DNA of 64,000 nt from contig JAANDG010000174.1 in NCBI GenBank assembly GCA_036852015.1, forward strand, positions 62,001-126,000, written 5' to 3'. How positions within the stretch are numbered: the stretch's first letter is position 1; each line of letters opens with the position of its first letter. The notes under the pieces are model-generated. The model did no database searches and was not told where the DNA came from. It saw only the letters and a list, made by a program, of their open reading frames with translations. Origin of the DNA: Pelodera strongyloides (lineage: Eukaryota; Nematoda; Chromadorea; Rhabditida; Rhabditidae). Made by a program: the position numbers and the translations under genes. Positions 1 to 12,544 of the stretch are shown here, in pieces.

Positions 1-59
1 CGTATAACACAAATGCGGGATACGATTCTTGCTCATCGTAGCCAAAAGTAAAGACTTGC

Positions 60-3000
60 CTCGTAAATACAGCACCCGAATGACCAAATATCGGCTTTTT
101 CTCCATAGGGAAGATGTTGAACGATCTCAGGGCTAAAGAATATTAACAATGCAAAACTGGGTAATGTAATGTTTCACACAGCACACACCATGTTTTATTT
201 AATTACTTCTCTGATATCCACTCACCAACTGTACACAATAGTTCCAGCGGTTGATTTCAGATAGTCAGCACCACGTTCCTTTGCCAAACCGAAATCGGCT
301 GCAAATTCAATTTTTGAAAATATTTATCCTCATATAATATTATGTTACCAATTGGTTTGCTGTACATTATAACACACAATTAGTCGAGTCTAAGTTATGT
401 TTCGAGGGGATAGTCGTTAGATGCGTACCTTAAAGGAAGGCAGTCACTTCAAAATCAACTTTTTTATTCAATTTTTATTAGATGCAAACAGATTTATAAA
501 ACAATATGCAGCCCATAAAAATCCACATAAAATGGAACTCAGGGAGAGAAATCAATGAGAATGAGTTTTGATAAATGACCGACGCCGGTGCATATATGCA
601 ATTGCCAGGGGTACTTGGAGAGTGAACAGCCTGCAGTGTTACACCTGGCGCGTGGTTTATCACTGCAGGGTATTTATTATGAAACTCTATGCGGGCAATT
701 ATAAACTACGGTATATAAGTAAAAGTCATAAACAGGGATTTCTCTCCCTGAGTTCGTTTTGCCGTACTTTGGCGCTGGAATCGTCGTTTTCTTCACATAC
801 TTGAACAATTAATGAAAAGCTAATAAAAAATACGAATTTGTAGTGACTGCGATCCTTTAATGCATACAATAGAAACTGGAGCATTATATATGTCGTATCT
901 CTTCGTTTGAATTTATCCTTACTTATTACAACTCGTTCCTCGTCTCCAATCATTATGTTACTTGGTTTGAGATCTCGGTGCACAATTCGCTTCTCTTTGT
1001 GAAGGTACCGTAATGCCATCGACATCTGCAACCAATGGGCTGGTGACTGAACTGGGCCAGTGCAAGTTGTACAAGGAATAGGACTGGTCCGGCTCGTACA
1101 GGCCTCTCGTGACTCATTCATGGAAACTATATATGTGCCTCAGAAAGATTAGTTCCGTAAGTTGATCTATTGTTCTTCTTTTTTACCTGAATCACGATAT
1201 TCCATACAGTATCTTCTGAGAACTGTTCACCCTTCTCCTTGGTCGATTGTATGTGCTCCTGAATATCTAAGGATTACTGTTCAGAGATCTTTTTGACTCT
1301 TGAAACTTGAAACTTTCAAAAATCTGAATTCGCCCTGCTTGCGTGCAAAGTAAGCTCCGCCCAATATAAACAGCTAGTTGATTTTGGATTTGACATGTGT
1401 ATTGATTTCAAACCGTTCTGGATTTGTTCCCTGTTTAAATCACGACAGGCCTGCTTCTGAGAAGGAGACTGAGGATCATGGAACTCATAAGAGCACCACA
1501 TTTGTATGGAGTACGTTCCCTCTCCAGTCTTCTTGTGCTTACCTTGAGTGAAGCTCCTTCGATCAGATCCATCACAATGTACAGTTTACTGTTGTGCACG
1601 AACACTTTGCGATATCGAACAATGTTTGGATGGCGCATCTAAAAGGGAAATTAGGGAGTGCAAACGAGCACCCTTTATCTTTTATTTTTTTTAACGAGCA
1701 CCGGATGAGGAAGCTTTGACGACGTCGTCTGGACTGATGGTCTGGACGACCGAATACTGATGATGTCGTGTAATCGACACCAAAATTCCTGCGAATGGGT
1801 GTGATTGGACGGATGCTGCCATTTATGTTTCAAAATATATATTACCTGTTGTCGAATGATCTTCACTTCACTGATCACATCACCCACACTTTTCTGATGT
1901 TCCGAAGAGGAAGACGACATCATTGAGTTCATGAAAATCTGTTTGAAAAAAATAAACATAAGATGGTAAAGTTGACGTTGAAGAATGAACTACAATTAGG
2001 TTGATTTTGTTCCTTTCGCCATTTAAAGGGGCAGGCCCATCAAAATAAACCTATATTTACGATACGTTCATAATGACTATCAAGCATTTTTATTACAATA
2101 TATACAAACTAAATTTCACCATTATTCGCCCTAGACAACTTTTTTCCAATGCGCTCCACGCATATGTATACCATAAAACTGCAGATTTCAAAGCTATATA
2201 TGCAAATTTTAATCGCATTATAATTTCACGATAAATTTGCATTGACGACAAGGATATTTGCGGCTTTACGGTATACATTTGATCTGAGCGCATCGGAAAA
2301 AAGTTTCCCATGGCAAATAAATGTGAAATTTAGTTTGCATATATTGTAATAAAAATGCTTGATAGTCACTATGGACGTATCGTAAATATAGGTTTACTTT
2401 GATGGGCCTGTCCCTTTAAAGCTGATATCAACTTCGACACATTGGGGCTCTAACGATATTTACGATCAGAGTTTCAGAGTGATAGGTCTTGCCTACCTCT
2501 TTGAGCTTTTTCATCTCACCTCTTTGAGCGCGTAGTGTTGATGTGTCGAGTGATTATCACTTCTCTTCCTCACTAAATACACGCATCCGAAGGCTCCAGC
2601 GCCTAGTTGATCGAGAAGGTCATACTCGGCCACAGAACCTGGAAGACTTCAGTCTCGCCAGTCTCTACAAGCCTAACCTTTCTGCCTCTTTGGTTGATTC
2701 TTCTTTCACGAATTAAAGCGAAATACAGGCCGGTTTTTGAAACGCAACGTGGACAACTGGATTCTTACGTATTTATGTTAATTTGCTCGAATTTAGCTCG
2801 ATTTTTTTTATCTAATTTATTGTCATTTGCATAGGCTGCATAAAGCATAAGAATGCTGGTGTACTCGACGTGTTTCAAAAACCGACCTTTATTTCGCTTT
2901 AACTAATTGGCTGGTTCCCGAACCTCCATTTCTTGAATTTGCTGAAGAGTGTGCGTTTCAACATAAATAGAATAATTAGCACCAGCTCACCAATCGGTTC

Positions 3001-6000
3001 TTTTCTAACGTTGACTGATTCCCATAGCGATGTCAATTCTTCAGTTCCCTTTTCTTTCTAAAGTAATAACTCATTTTGTTTTGATGAGTATCAAAGCAGT
3101 CCATCTGCAAGCATAGCCAATAGGTCCAACAGTATAATATGTACATGTGCATGTGACCCACCACTAAATTTGCATAATTGCTGACGAGTGGAAGATAGGC
3201 ACCCAAGTCGGGCACGAAGTGGCCAATATCCACGAATTGCACGAAAATTTCCAAGGGAAGAGCCTGGAAATAAATAACATGAGGATTGATCATGTGGTTT
3301 CCAAGTATGCCAAAACCGTGCGTTTTCTGCCAAATCTACCGTATTTTGTAACAAAACGAGAATATTTAAAATGAAAAATTATGAAATATTCTCATGTAGT
3401 TCCAAAACACGGTAGATTTTTTAAGCATACTTGGAAACCACATTAATCATAATCATATTCATATGACAACTTTTTTATATTAACTCTTTATTCCATGAAG
3501 TGTACATAATCACGTAGAAACAAAATAGAGAGATAAACACTCTTAACATGCATATTTATATGTAATATACAAAACATCATTTCACGGATTTCACACAAGA
3601 TAACAGATTTACCTTTTTGAAGAAGTGACGATTCCTTTCAAATGAATAGAGAAGACGGAGAACTCGGAGAATTGCACACTGAAAGTACCGTACTATGGAA
3701 TAAATAAGAGAATGTGCACTATATAATAGCACACCTAAAACCCATTGGATTATGCTGGGTGATGTTGAATCTACTTTGAATGGAGGGTAGACTGTCAACT
3801 TAATTTATGTATTACATAGGAAACGGAGGAACCATTTGGTGACGGTTCGCTGGTTTTTTCGTAGCCAGCCCTCTTCATGACATCTTGTGATCAAGTTTCG
3901 TCGAAAAACCGTCATCAAATGGTCACGAACGAGTTACACCGATCACCGGACACCGATCACCGGACACCGATCACCGGACACCGATCACCGGATATTTTTC
4001 GATAAAAACCATTTGGTGACGGGCCAACGACGGCTTTCTCTGGTTTCGGCAATATTTTCGTTTTCCTGTGTACCTGAAGAGTTTGAAAGGCCGCCTCGTT
4101 GACCTTTGCCACATCGGTTTGTCTTTTCATTGGAAGTAGAAGGAGTGATCCGAGGACATAGATTCCATTCAGTGAGACAACTGAGAGCTGGTTCGCTTCA
4201 CTTTGACATAGTTGAGCGAGGAGGGCACACATTCCTTAATCACCATTTAAAATTGTATATCACTGCAAAGTGTGAACAGTGTTTAAGTTTAGTGAGTTGT
4301 AGCTGCGCTCCTAAAGCGAAACACCGGCCTGTTTTTGAAACGCATCGTGGACGACTGAATTCTTGCGTATGCATAAGCTGAATAAGAATGCTGGTGTACT
4401 CCATGCGTTTCAAAAACCTGCCGGCATTTCGCTTTAGTATATTCTTCAGTTGAACACCCACCCGTAAGCATCGCGATCCAGTCGCCCAGGCCTCGTTCAG
4501 GAATCTAAACGATGATTGTATTGAAAAGGTGGAACACTTCAGCTTTTCAAGCTGTTCATTTATCGTCACCCAGAGCATCTGCCGTTCAGCATGAAGCATC
4601 TGGCGCATAGATTAATTATCCAATAAATAATCTAATATGAATACCTTATTAGTGGAAAGTTGTGTGAGGATCAAAGAGATTCCTCCTAATTGTGCCACTT
4701 CCGTCGCTGTTTCCGTGTCTTCTGTCAACTGAGCCAGACACCAAGCGACGTGCCACTGGAGACGACTGTTCTTTACGCAGAGAAAGCTAGACGCACTGAT
4801 GTACTCTTTATTTCTTCTAATGAAATTCTCGAAGAACACAACTATTCAGCTCCTTTTCATCGGTGACTGATCTCTACTAATATTCAATGACCGTTATTTT
4901 TCTGCTCATGCCCACGCTCACATCATAGTATTGTTCAAGTAATTCACCCAACAAGCATTGGTACTCCATCGTAGATCTTGATCTGCTCCCGTGCTTGATC
5001 CTCGCAGGAGAGTATCCGTAGAAGACTCACACACAACCTGTAAAGTGATGTGTTCGCTACTGCGTTTATTGATGCTCTGAAATCTCATTAAAAGAACCGA
5101 ATAAAAGAAGTCAGGCTACGAATGGCTCGATCTATTCCGGTTACATCCTGCGGCTACCGTATTCTTGACAACTCACTTTTGTGTCAAAATGTCCGTGTTG
5201 GGTGTCAGTTGGAGGCAAGTGTCAATCACATTTGATGCACATAATTCACACCGACACAGCGAACTGTAGTCGGCCAATCGTCCCAACACCTGAAAATATT
5301 TACTAAAATTGGAGGTCGAAGGGGCCTTATCTCTCTACTTCCTTCTGTGTGAGTTTATTATGGGGCAAGTAAATAAGAAAACCGGCACAAATCCTCTTTT
5401 TGTGGTTGCTGCTCAGCTAGTAACCTTCTTTGCGCAAAAATTTCAAATTGAGGGAACGTCTCACCTCGATAGCTCCCTGAAGTAGTCCTGTATCTCTTGT
5501 GGAGAGTAGTTGCAGACATACGCTGTGCATCCCATTTGTGACGAACAATTCAACTTGTTCTTTGCCCGAACATACTTTCTGTACGACGTCTAGAGGAGGA
5601 AGAATTAGTCAAAGAAAATACAACTTAACATGGATTCAGAAATTTCACAACTTTTGTCAGCATATGGCTATTTTAGTTTTGAAAGCCCTTTAGATTTCGA
5701 ACCGGCTACAGTAATTCCATTATATAAATGACTGACTTAAAACAAGGGCGATGCACTGGGCGTAATCGGGCGCACATTCACGCGTCACATATTGCTTTGT
5801 GAGATATTCGGCTGTCTGCAAGAATATTTATTTTGATGAATTGAACAAGACAATTAACTGGTACTTGTGGAATGATAGAAATAACCGGTGTCCATGCAAA
5901 CCTTGACAAATCCAGCATGTTGCTTGCATTCGTGAAAGGTATCGATGAGAGTTCGGTCTCTTAGAAGAGTCTTCATAATTCTGAAACAACTTTTGTTATT

Positions 6001-6858
6001 ACTTGATAGTGTTACGGGATGTGAGAGGAAGCTAATCAATGGGAACCCGGCACTACTGTACTGCGTATCCGTGTCTTTATCTATTTCTGTATTCCTAGCT
6101 ATTTATAGCTTTTTGTATTACCATCTTTGTCTTATCTACACATGTCGTCGCTCGTAAGCCGAAACATTTTTACAAACTTACCGTAAAAGAGAGTGAACCC
6201 ATTTTGTAGGCGGACGTGATGCAATCCAGCTTCTGAATTTTATTTTGGTTTTCTTTAAAAAATATACTGTGATCAAAAGTCGCCTATTACCGTAATTACC
6301 CCACATGGGCACAATTAGACTCCGAAAGCAGTGTGTGTCTCTGATACGTCACTGAAGCAAAAGCTCAAGTATTAAAAACATATAAGTCTTTGTATAAAAT
6401 GTTCTGACTGCTTTCCAATTCTATTCTTGAGTATCCCTTCGAGAAGTCGTGATGAAACTCCTTTTTCTGAGAGTTCTGCCAAGGCTTCGTCATTGAGACC
6501 CTCACTAAAAAGAAAGTATTTGTACTACATGAACTTATGGGCTGCCATTGGAACAACGTATACATCTTATTTTGCGGCTATGGGACATGACTCCTTGTTA
6601 TTGGTAAAAAACGTTTATACACGTTAATTGCCATTTCTGAAGATATTATAAAATTTTCAGAACTGTCGCACGATTATTGAATATAGCAACAATGAGAACG
6701 ATCAGCTAAGTAACGAAATATCAATTATAAAAAAATTAAACCTACACGAATCTTGTACTGGTCGATATTTCGTTCTGTAGATTCACTGGTTGACTCTGAA
6801 TATCAAATGCAATAGAGTGAAGCAGTTGTGCTGCACTTGCGAGTATCGGAGTTGTCAT
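60..6858 (-). CDS. NEK10: NEK10-like serine/threonine kinase with N-terminal armadillo repeats (partial, C-terminus off window)
   Basis: Protein kinase of the NIMA family; NEK10 is unusual in having armadillo repeats before the kinase domain and is linked to cilia and DNA-damage signalling (family knowledge). Exons in gene order: 5902-5980, 5737-5815, 5465-5589, 5177-5289, 4948-5037, 4645-4786, 4458-4599, 4074-4234, 3613-3678, 3162-3263, 2991-3057, 2520-2638, 1846-1938, 1543-1638, 1187-1258, 923-1025, 226-298, 60-132. All junctions keep phase, giving about 598 aa. Exons down to 3162 are leucine-rich armadillo-like helices. The exon at 2520 carries the glycine loop (LGAGAFGCVY); 923-1025 the catalytic loop HRDLKPSN; 226-298 the DFG motif. 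The exon at 60 ends in a GC donor (GCAAGT). A possible first exon with ATG lies at 6759-6858 and a small one at 6182-6232, but I could not join them in phase. The APE region is PE at 124-130. Identity is strong; the 5' end is uncertain. Confidence 0.9.
2022..2420. repeat. Palindromic MITE, TTTAAAGGG(A/G)CAGGCCCAT ends, in a NEK10 intron
   Basis: The two halves are near-perfect inverted copies across about 400 bp, from TTTAAAGGGGCAGGCCCATC at the left to the matching reverse complement at the right. It sits wholly inside the intron between the exons at 1846-1938 and 2520-2638. A longer element at 45904-46322 has the same terminal signature, so both belong to one family. Confidence 0.85.
2713..2902. 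repeat. Palindromic MITE, TTAAAGCGAAA ends (copy 1)
   Basis: Inverted repeat starting TTAAAGCGAAATACAGGC and ending with its complement, in a NEK10 intron. The inner motif GTTTTTGAAACGCA is shared with the copy at 4311-4437. Terminal TTAA or TTTAA resembles a piggyBac-type target, but the target duplication was not proven. Confidence 0.8.
3292..3444. repeat. Palindromic MITE, TGTGGTTTCCAAGTATGCC ends
   Basis: Short inverted-repeat element in a NEK10 intron; both ends carry ATGTGGTTTCCAAGTATGC or its complement. The ends resemble those of the 38414-38675 element (TGGGGTTTGCAAGTATGCC), so the two are probably relatives. Confidence 0.8.
3935..3992. repeat. Short tandem repeat, 14-bp unit ACACCGATCACCGG
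   Basis: Four consecutive near-identical 14-bp units. They lie inside a larger diverged inverted repeat (about 3826-4030) whose flanks both carry CCATTTGGTGACGG. The whole block is in the NEK10 intron between the exons at 3613 and 4074. Confidence 0.85.
4311..4437. repeat. Palindromic MITE, CTAAAGCGAAA ends (copy 2)
   Basis: Inverted repeat with ends CTAAAGCGAAACACCGGCC and the matching complement, a shorter relative of 2713-2902. It ends about 20 bp before the NEK10 exon at 4458, so it sits almost on that exon's donor side. Confidence 0.8.
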
Positions 6859-8160
6859 TGTTTAGAGAAGAAGAATATATTGGGTTGCCCGGTTTATTAA
6901 ATGATGGCACTTCTCACATATTGAACTTGTTGAGATAGGTTTAGATACCTGAAATGAAGAAATTAACGGGAAGCGCAGCACTTCTCAATCACAAACGATT
7001 TCAATAGAAGAGTTGGGCAGTAAATGACAAGAAACGCGTGGATAAATGCTCTTAAAATAATTTGCAGTAAAATTAACTCCAAGAGTTACGTGAGAATGAA
7101 TAAAAAACGTTATTGCAATGCGATCATACTTGAAGCTTTATGATTCGGCTTTGCACTACTTTGATAATTGTAAGCATATTACTTCACGAATCATAAAGTG
7201 CCAGTTTTCGGTTCATAATTTGAAATAGAATTAAAAGAAATTAAGATGAAGCAGGTGATCTGTTGCTTTATACTTTATTTAAATAGTTACTTTTGAGACA
7301 TTTTGTGTGCTCTGTTTTTTATGCGGAGGAATTTCCCCTCTTACCCCCAGGTTTCTATGGGCAACCGAAGATTGAAAGAAGAAACAGAACATAAAGCTTC
7401 TATCGATTCAGAAAGCATGCAAGAAAGAAAAAAATCTTTCTTATGTGTTTCGAGTTCTGGAAATCAGCTTCATAAGAACATTTTGATGCTGAAGACTTTT
7501 TCGGTGGTAAAGGGTAAAGGCGCATTCGAGGTCGGGAAAAGAAAAGAAAAAAAGTTGTTCGAGATGGACACGAAAAAAATACATTTGCATTTGTATGCGT
7601 GGCAATTGCATTCTTTCCTGGTGCTTCATCTCGGACCAAATGTTTTCTTTTCCTCTTCGGGAAAAAGTAGGAAAACGTCCATGTCGAATGCGCGCTAAAG
7701 AAAAGCTTGTGTGTAAAATCCGCTGAGCATGATATTTCCATTGCATGGCAGCTACCGTTCCGTAGCGTTAGCTAGCATAGCAAGTACCGTAGTCATAGTG
7801 CTTACAAGGTAATTACCATTGTCTTCCAGCGACAACGACTGGTATTGATGGCTACTTTTCAGGTTTTCATTTTGTTGTTAGTGTACGTGTGTTCAAACAC
7901 CTCATCCAGTTTTATTTCATCGTTGAATTGTGTTCGTAAAGGAATGTCCGGATGCTTAGTCTTCCTACTTGTGGGTTTCTCGATCAAAATGAAAACCGAG
8001 GTCATGATTACAGTATGATTCTCGAAAGAATGCCTCGTGTGTGGTCTCGCCGCCGTATTGTGTAAATCAGAAGAGGAGAGAATAATTCTATAATTTATAC
8101 AACTGGGTAAAGAAAAAAGTCACAAGTTTGTTTGTGTGGACGTTGTCGGTTCCGCATAAA
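6859..8160. other. Intergenic stretch without supported genes
   Basis: No splice-consistent coding signal was found. The long frames at 7303-7746 on both strands are A/G-rich low-complexity sequence flanked by weak inverted repeats around GCGCATTCGA (about 7515 and 7685), which looks like a decayed repeat. NEK10 promoter elements may be at the left end, but none can be identified. Confidence 0.5.
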
Positions 8161-8260
8161 TTTTGGAACGCTTCACGAATTTGTGTGTCATCGTTGCGCA
8201 GGGGCCATGCTAATCTTCTCTGCATTGTTCCAATTTGAGTACATGTTCACCGAAGTGAAC
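8161..8260 (-). ncRNA. U6 spliceosomal snRNA gene or pseudogene
   Basis: On the minus strand the sequence has the U6 5' hairpin (GUUCAC-UUCG-GUGAAC), then AATTGGAAC, then AGAGAAGATTAGCATGGCCC and CTGCGCAACGATGACAC, and ends with AAATTCGTGAAGCGTTCC. This is the ordered core of U6, which pairs with U2 and the 5' splice site in the spliceosome. Differences from the usual sequence: the ACAGAGA box reads GCAGAGA, and no clear oligo-T terminator follows GTTCC within 30 bp. No TATA-like box was seen at about -25. These defects make a pseudogene quite possible. Confidence 0.75.
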
Positions 8261-8261
8261 A

Positions 8262-9001
8262 AGCGAAACATTCATTTTCGATACTTCTCGAGTTCAAAAA
8301 AGGGAAACAACTCTCAACAGAAGAACGTAACACCGTTTATTAAAACAACACAAGCAACATCCTTCAATATTTCCGATAAACAATGGCGTATGGTTCGTGA
8401 AATAACTGAATTTCCATGTACTATATGCAAATTTGGTGCTTCTCTGGGCCAGAACCATTTACACATAGCATACCTTCCTTCACAAATCGTGTGTCACACC
8501 TCTTTAATCCTGTGTCACACCGCACATTACATATCCTATATAACATTATATATCCTATGTAATGTGCACACATCTATAAAAAAATTTCGATTAGAACAGA
8601 GATCCGCTCATTTTCCATTTAAAACAAGTAGAAACCCATATTCATCACATAAATTAGATAGCTAACATCCAGAAACAGTTGAGCTATAAACAACACGTTG
8701 CGTTGACTAACAGCAAGTCATAACAAAAGATCTAGGCATATAGCAAGGCATAGGCTATGACATAATCTTAAGCATAGATTTAGGGACACAGAAAAAAACC
8801 TAGCATAGATATCAATGAACTTCTGTACATATAAAACAAATTGAGCGCATAATATGTAATGGACCTTTAAATAGCATATCAATGATACTTATACGACTTG
8901 ATATGATTCAATCTAAAATTGATATAAAACGTCAAAATACAGACTATTATCCTTGCAAAAAGTGAACACGATCTGACGAGTAGCCCATTTCAGTCAATAT
9001 T
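8262..9001. other. AT-rich intergenic stretch; one motif repeated near 14.1 kb
   Basis: No gene supported. The string ATGTACTATATGCAAATTTG at about 8416-8436 recurs at about 14092, so a dispersed repeat is present in both intergenic regions. The remainder is low-GC sequence without clear structure. Confidence 0.45.
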
Positions 9002-12000
9002 CTAAAAAGGAATCAATATTAGAAACAGAAAATAATAATCAACACCAGTAATGGGAAGTACAAATTACAGCATTGAAGAGGGACTCACTGGTTTTTACAA
9101 AACCAGAATACGCATTTCTCCTTAGGGGACCCATGTGGAAGAAAAGTTCAATCATAAAGAGTCTCACCTCTCCCTCGTAGACCGCTAGCTATGAAGTGAA
9201 CAAACTGGAGGACGGTCTTCTGTGCAGCTGAGTTTAGACCTCGACCCTTTCGGTAGTCGGCCTCGTAGTACGCAAGTGGAACGTCCACCAGGTCCACCGA
9301 GAAGCCCTGCATCTGGATACGTCCCGAGCTGAAACATGGGGGACTTACGGGCGCAAAGGAAATACTATTTCACATTTTCAAAACACACCCGGGAATAACA
9401 TAATTACGGAAACAATGCGTGCCCCCGTGTAACTAGTTGATATGACACTTAACTGATAATGAATTTGTCCCGTATTGTCCCGAATCAGCAGATGCACACA
9501 TCATCATAAAGAAACGAATTTACCCACGTTAAAGCAATGCGCGAAGAAAAGAAGTTAGAACAATGATAAAAAAAAATGTGCACCTCCTTCTATGTCGGTA
9601 GTCCCCTTTTCTCACACTCAGCCCGAAAAGGTCGGCCTCCAGCATTGAAAATTGAAATCAGCATTTCCCTCATACTGATCGACGTACGTCACTGCTAAAA
9701 ATAACATGTGAGAATCATAGCACAACAAACCAGTGAGTTTGTGAGTTAAAACTTCTGTATACAGTACGTCGTTACGTTCTACAACCCAGTCTCTGTTGTT
9801 TTGTACAAGAAAAGATGGCAATGTGACACTTTGCGACATTGCCGCGCCAAACTGAGAGACCGCGCACTCCGCATGCGCGCGGCGGGTACGCCGGAGGTGC
9901 GCGAATGATAAATACGTATGCCTCTGTTGTTTCGTACAAGAGAATATGGCTATGTGAAATTTGGCGACATCGCCGCGCCAAACTGAGCGGCCGCGCACTC
10001 CGCATGCGCGCGGCGAGTACGCCGGGCGTGCGCGAATGATAAAAACGTATGTCGTCAGGGCGCACCTGCCACGGATCCTAAAAACGCGAGTACGCCAACT
10101 GGACTTAAATGTCCTTTCGCGCAACCGTGGCGCAGCTGCCGCCCCGCTCTGGCGCTCCTTCATTTGTGGCGCGGCTACCAAGTTTCCCCAGCCTTTTCGA
10201 GATTGACCGTCATTTTACAAACAAACGTACACAAACGAGTCAATGACGAGCTTCCTGAATGAGGCGACACTATCCGACAGTCTTACAGCGGCATCAATGT
10301 CCCTTGGGACAGTCCTCCTATTGGCAGGCTTGCTAGTAGGATTGCTCACTTCGGCTAGCACTGCAACAAGACAATTTTTACGAACAATACACGCGAAAAC
10401 ACGGGTCTCCTGTCACGACCTACCCTAATGTAATATCAGAACCAGATATCATTGTGCATCCACACCCCCAAATTCCGGAAAATTTCATGGAAATCAGACA
10501 CACACATTAAACTGAGTTGCTAACGCTTGGATAGTAGTCCGTAAGTAAACCTGAGGACTGCGAAGAGTAAGAACAGTCCCAACCTTGCAACCAGTAGTAC
10601 CTTCCTCCTGTATTACTCGGTGGAAATTGCCTGAGGTGCGCACTGATCAGTCGGAATACACTCTCATCTGCGTCAAAGATAAGACCATATGAAGGCTGAA
10701 ATATAATCAAATAATCAATGTAAAATAATAGCTAATTGTAAGTATCCTTTGTTCGTAACATTTTAGTTACAATCATGTAAAAAAATCCCCATCAAACGAA
10801 GAAAATAACTACTTTTGCCAATGATTTGGGCAGTGGGAAAGAAATACACAAATTCACGTGTAATTCCAATGTTCTCTTATAGAGAAATATATACGATTGT
10901 ATCCTATATTGAAGTCCCAGTTAAGTTAAGCGCCTCATTAACCGTGCGGACTAAATTCAAATAGACATATAGATATCCACTACTCGGAATGTGAGTCTAG
11001 AAAAAACTTGACATAATACAATCATCTACCATAGACAGAAACTGAAATAGCTTGCGCAGGTGCAGTATATTCCTATCTTTGTTGTCACCCGCCGCCGCTA
11101 ATTCTCAGTAAGAATAATATAGATTGTTTTAAAAAGTAGACCGTATGTAGTCATAAATTCACAAGATAGATTGACATTATCAAAACATGTTTCCATTGTA
11201 GTTTGTAGTCCAGTACAGTCGGCTAAACAACACAGTTCATAAAATAATGCCCTTGCAAAACCTCACCTTCCCAATACCATTGAAGACCTTGGACAAAACG
11301 GTAGCCCTTGGCATAAATTTGTCCTCGATGCTGTTTCTGGAAATGAATGAAGTCCCAAAGCCTCAAAGGCATTCGTTAATTGCTTGTATTTTTTGTCGGC
11401 AAGCTTGATGCCATAAGCACTATCCGCCTACGTATTAAATATTCAACTCTGCCATCTGCAATTAGCCTTCCAAGCTCCTAGGGATAAACTGATAATTCAA
11501 AACAAGCTGATCAGTCGCGAAACAAGATGCTGTAGATTGAACTTATGGACGTGGTTGTCCTTCACGCCCACGCGTCAATACTTTACTCAACAAATCCAAA
11601 TTATTTTTCATAGAACAATCAGTAGAGATGGGTGGGTTGCCCCTTTGCGCGGCATCTATTCAGCTTACTATTGCAATTACTACGGTACCTGAGCATCTCG
11701 ACGACCACACAAGAGAATACGTCATGTGAAATGTGCGAGGGAGTGAGCCCGTGGAGGAACTCCCAAACTGAGTTGAACTTTGACACTGAGCTGTCAGACT
11801 GCCTCGCCTGCTCCTGCAACATACTATACAATGAATATGATATATGCTCAAATAATAGAAAAAAAGATAATTCGCGTCCGGAAAATTGGTAGAAGAGCTA
11901 GAATATGTGAAAGTAAATGTGGCCTGATTGATATTAGAATAAAATTAAGCATAGAATCACACACCACTCCGTTTCTTGCCATTGCACTTGGGATCGAAAT

Positions 12001-12306
12001 GTGGAGATGCGCGACAGTGTCCACCCACTTATGAGGAGTCTCGATCTCCGTCAGAACTTCATTCACCGGATCCAGGTCGCCCGGACAAAACGAGAAGCTC
12101 TATTCGAAAGAAACTATATTAAAACAATTCGTCTAGCACTTAGAAGAAAGATTTTTCATATATGAACAATGTTCAACATTCAGAAGACAACGATCAAAGA
12201 GACTGGGTCCAAAGTAACCAATTGACAATGAAAACTACCTTCATTCCGTAATTGTCGGAGTCGTCAATTGGTGTATGGTAATTTGGGGCGACAATATATT
12301 CAGAAA
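9002..12306 (-). CDS. Unrecognised multi-exon gene, helical C-terminal part visible
   Basis: Six exons join with correct splice sites and matching phases: 11965-12099, 11689-11813, 11267-11336, 10584-10695, 10219-10360, 9168-9328. An upstream exon ending at donor 12239 (reading ...DDSDNYGMK) also fits in phase, and a tiny last exon near 9002 would add two residues and a stop. The ~248 aa include WEFLHGLTPSHISHDVF, KPSYGLIFDADESVF, GGRYYWLQVLAEV and KGRGLNSAAQKTVLQFVHFI. The pattern suggests alpha-helical repeats, but I do not recognise the family, see no catalytic motif, and assign no function. The 5' end is unresolved; the candidate exons at 12.5-13.4 kb may belong to it. Codon use is GC-richer than the introns, supporting real coding sequence. 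Confidence 0.6.
9797..10050. repeat. Two-copy tandem repeat, ~128-bp unit, GC-rich
   Basis: Units at about 9797-9924 and 9925-10050 share TGCGACATTGCCGCGCCAAA-type and GCACTCCGCATGCGCGCGGC-type segments with scattered substitutions. It lies in the intron between the exons at 9168-9328 and 10219-10360 and explains the long overlapping frames there, which are not genes. Confidence 0.8.
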
Positions 12307-12544
12307 GGTCAACGCCAACGAATCCTCATCTCCAGCAGTTGTGGTCTCAAAGGGATATTGCGATAATAAAACGATCTGACATAAGTTGACCGGAAGATAT
12401 AGGCGCACATAGGGTATATCCAGCATCCCCATTCGAATGATTCAAAATGGCTCACACATAATTTACATGCATGCCACCCTATGCCTAGGAGTCCACAGAC
12501 TAACTAACGTGAGGTAGGAGACAGTTATGCTTGTTTTTAGCTTA

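Noticed and set aside
3935..3992. Possible CRISPR-like array
   Set aside because: Direct tandem 14-bp repeats with no spacers, in a eukaryotic intron.
8132..8665. 177-aa plus-strand frame
   Set aside because: Crosses the reverse complement of the U6-like sequence and has no splice or homology support.
9618..10206. Several long overlapping frames, Arg/Ala-rich
   Set aside because: They arise from the GC-rich 128-bp tandem repeat within an intron.
10243..10428. Plus-strand 61-aa frame resembling a membrane segment
   Set aside because: It is antisense to the minus-strand exon 10219-10360, which joins its neighbours in phase.
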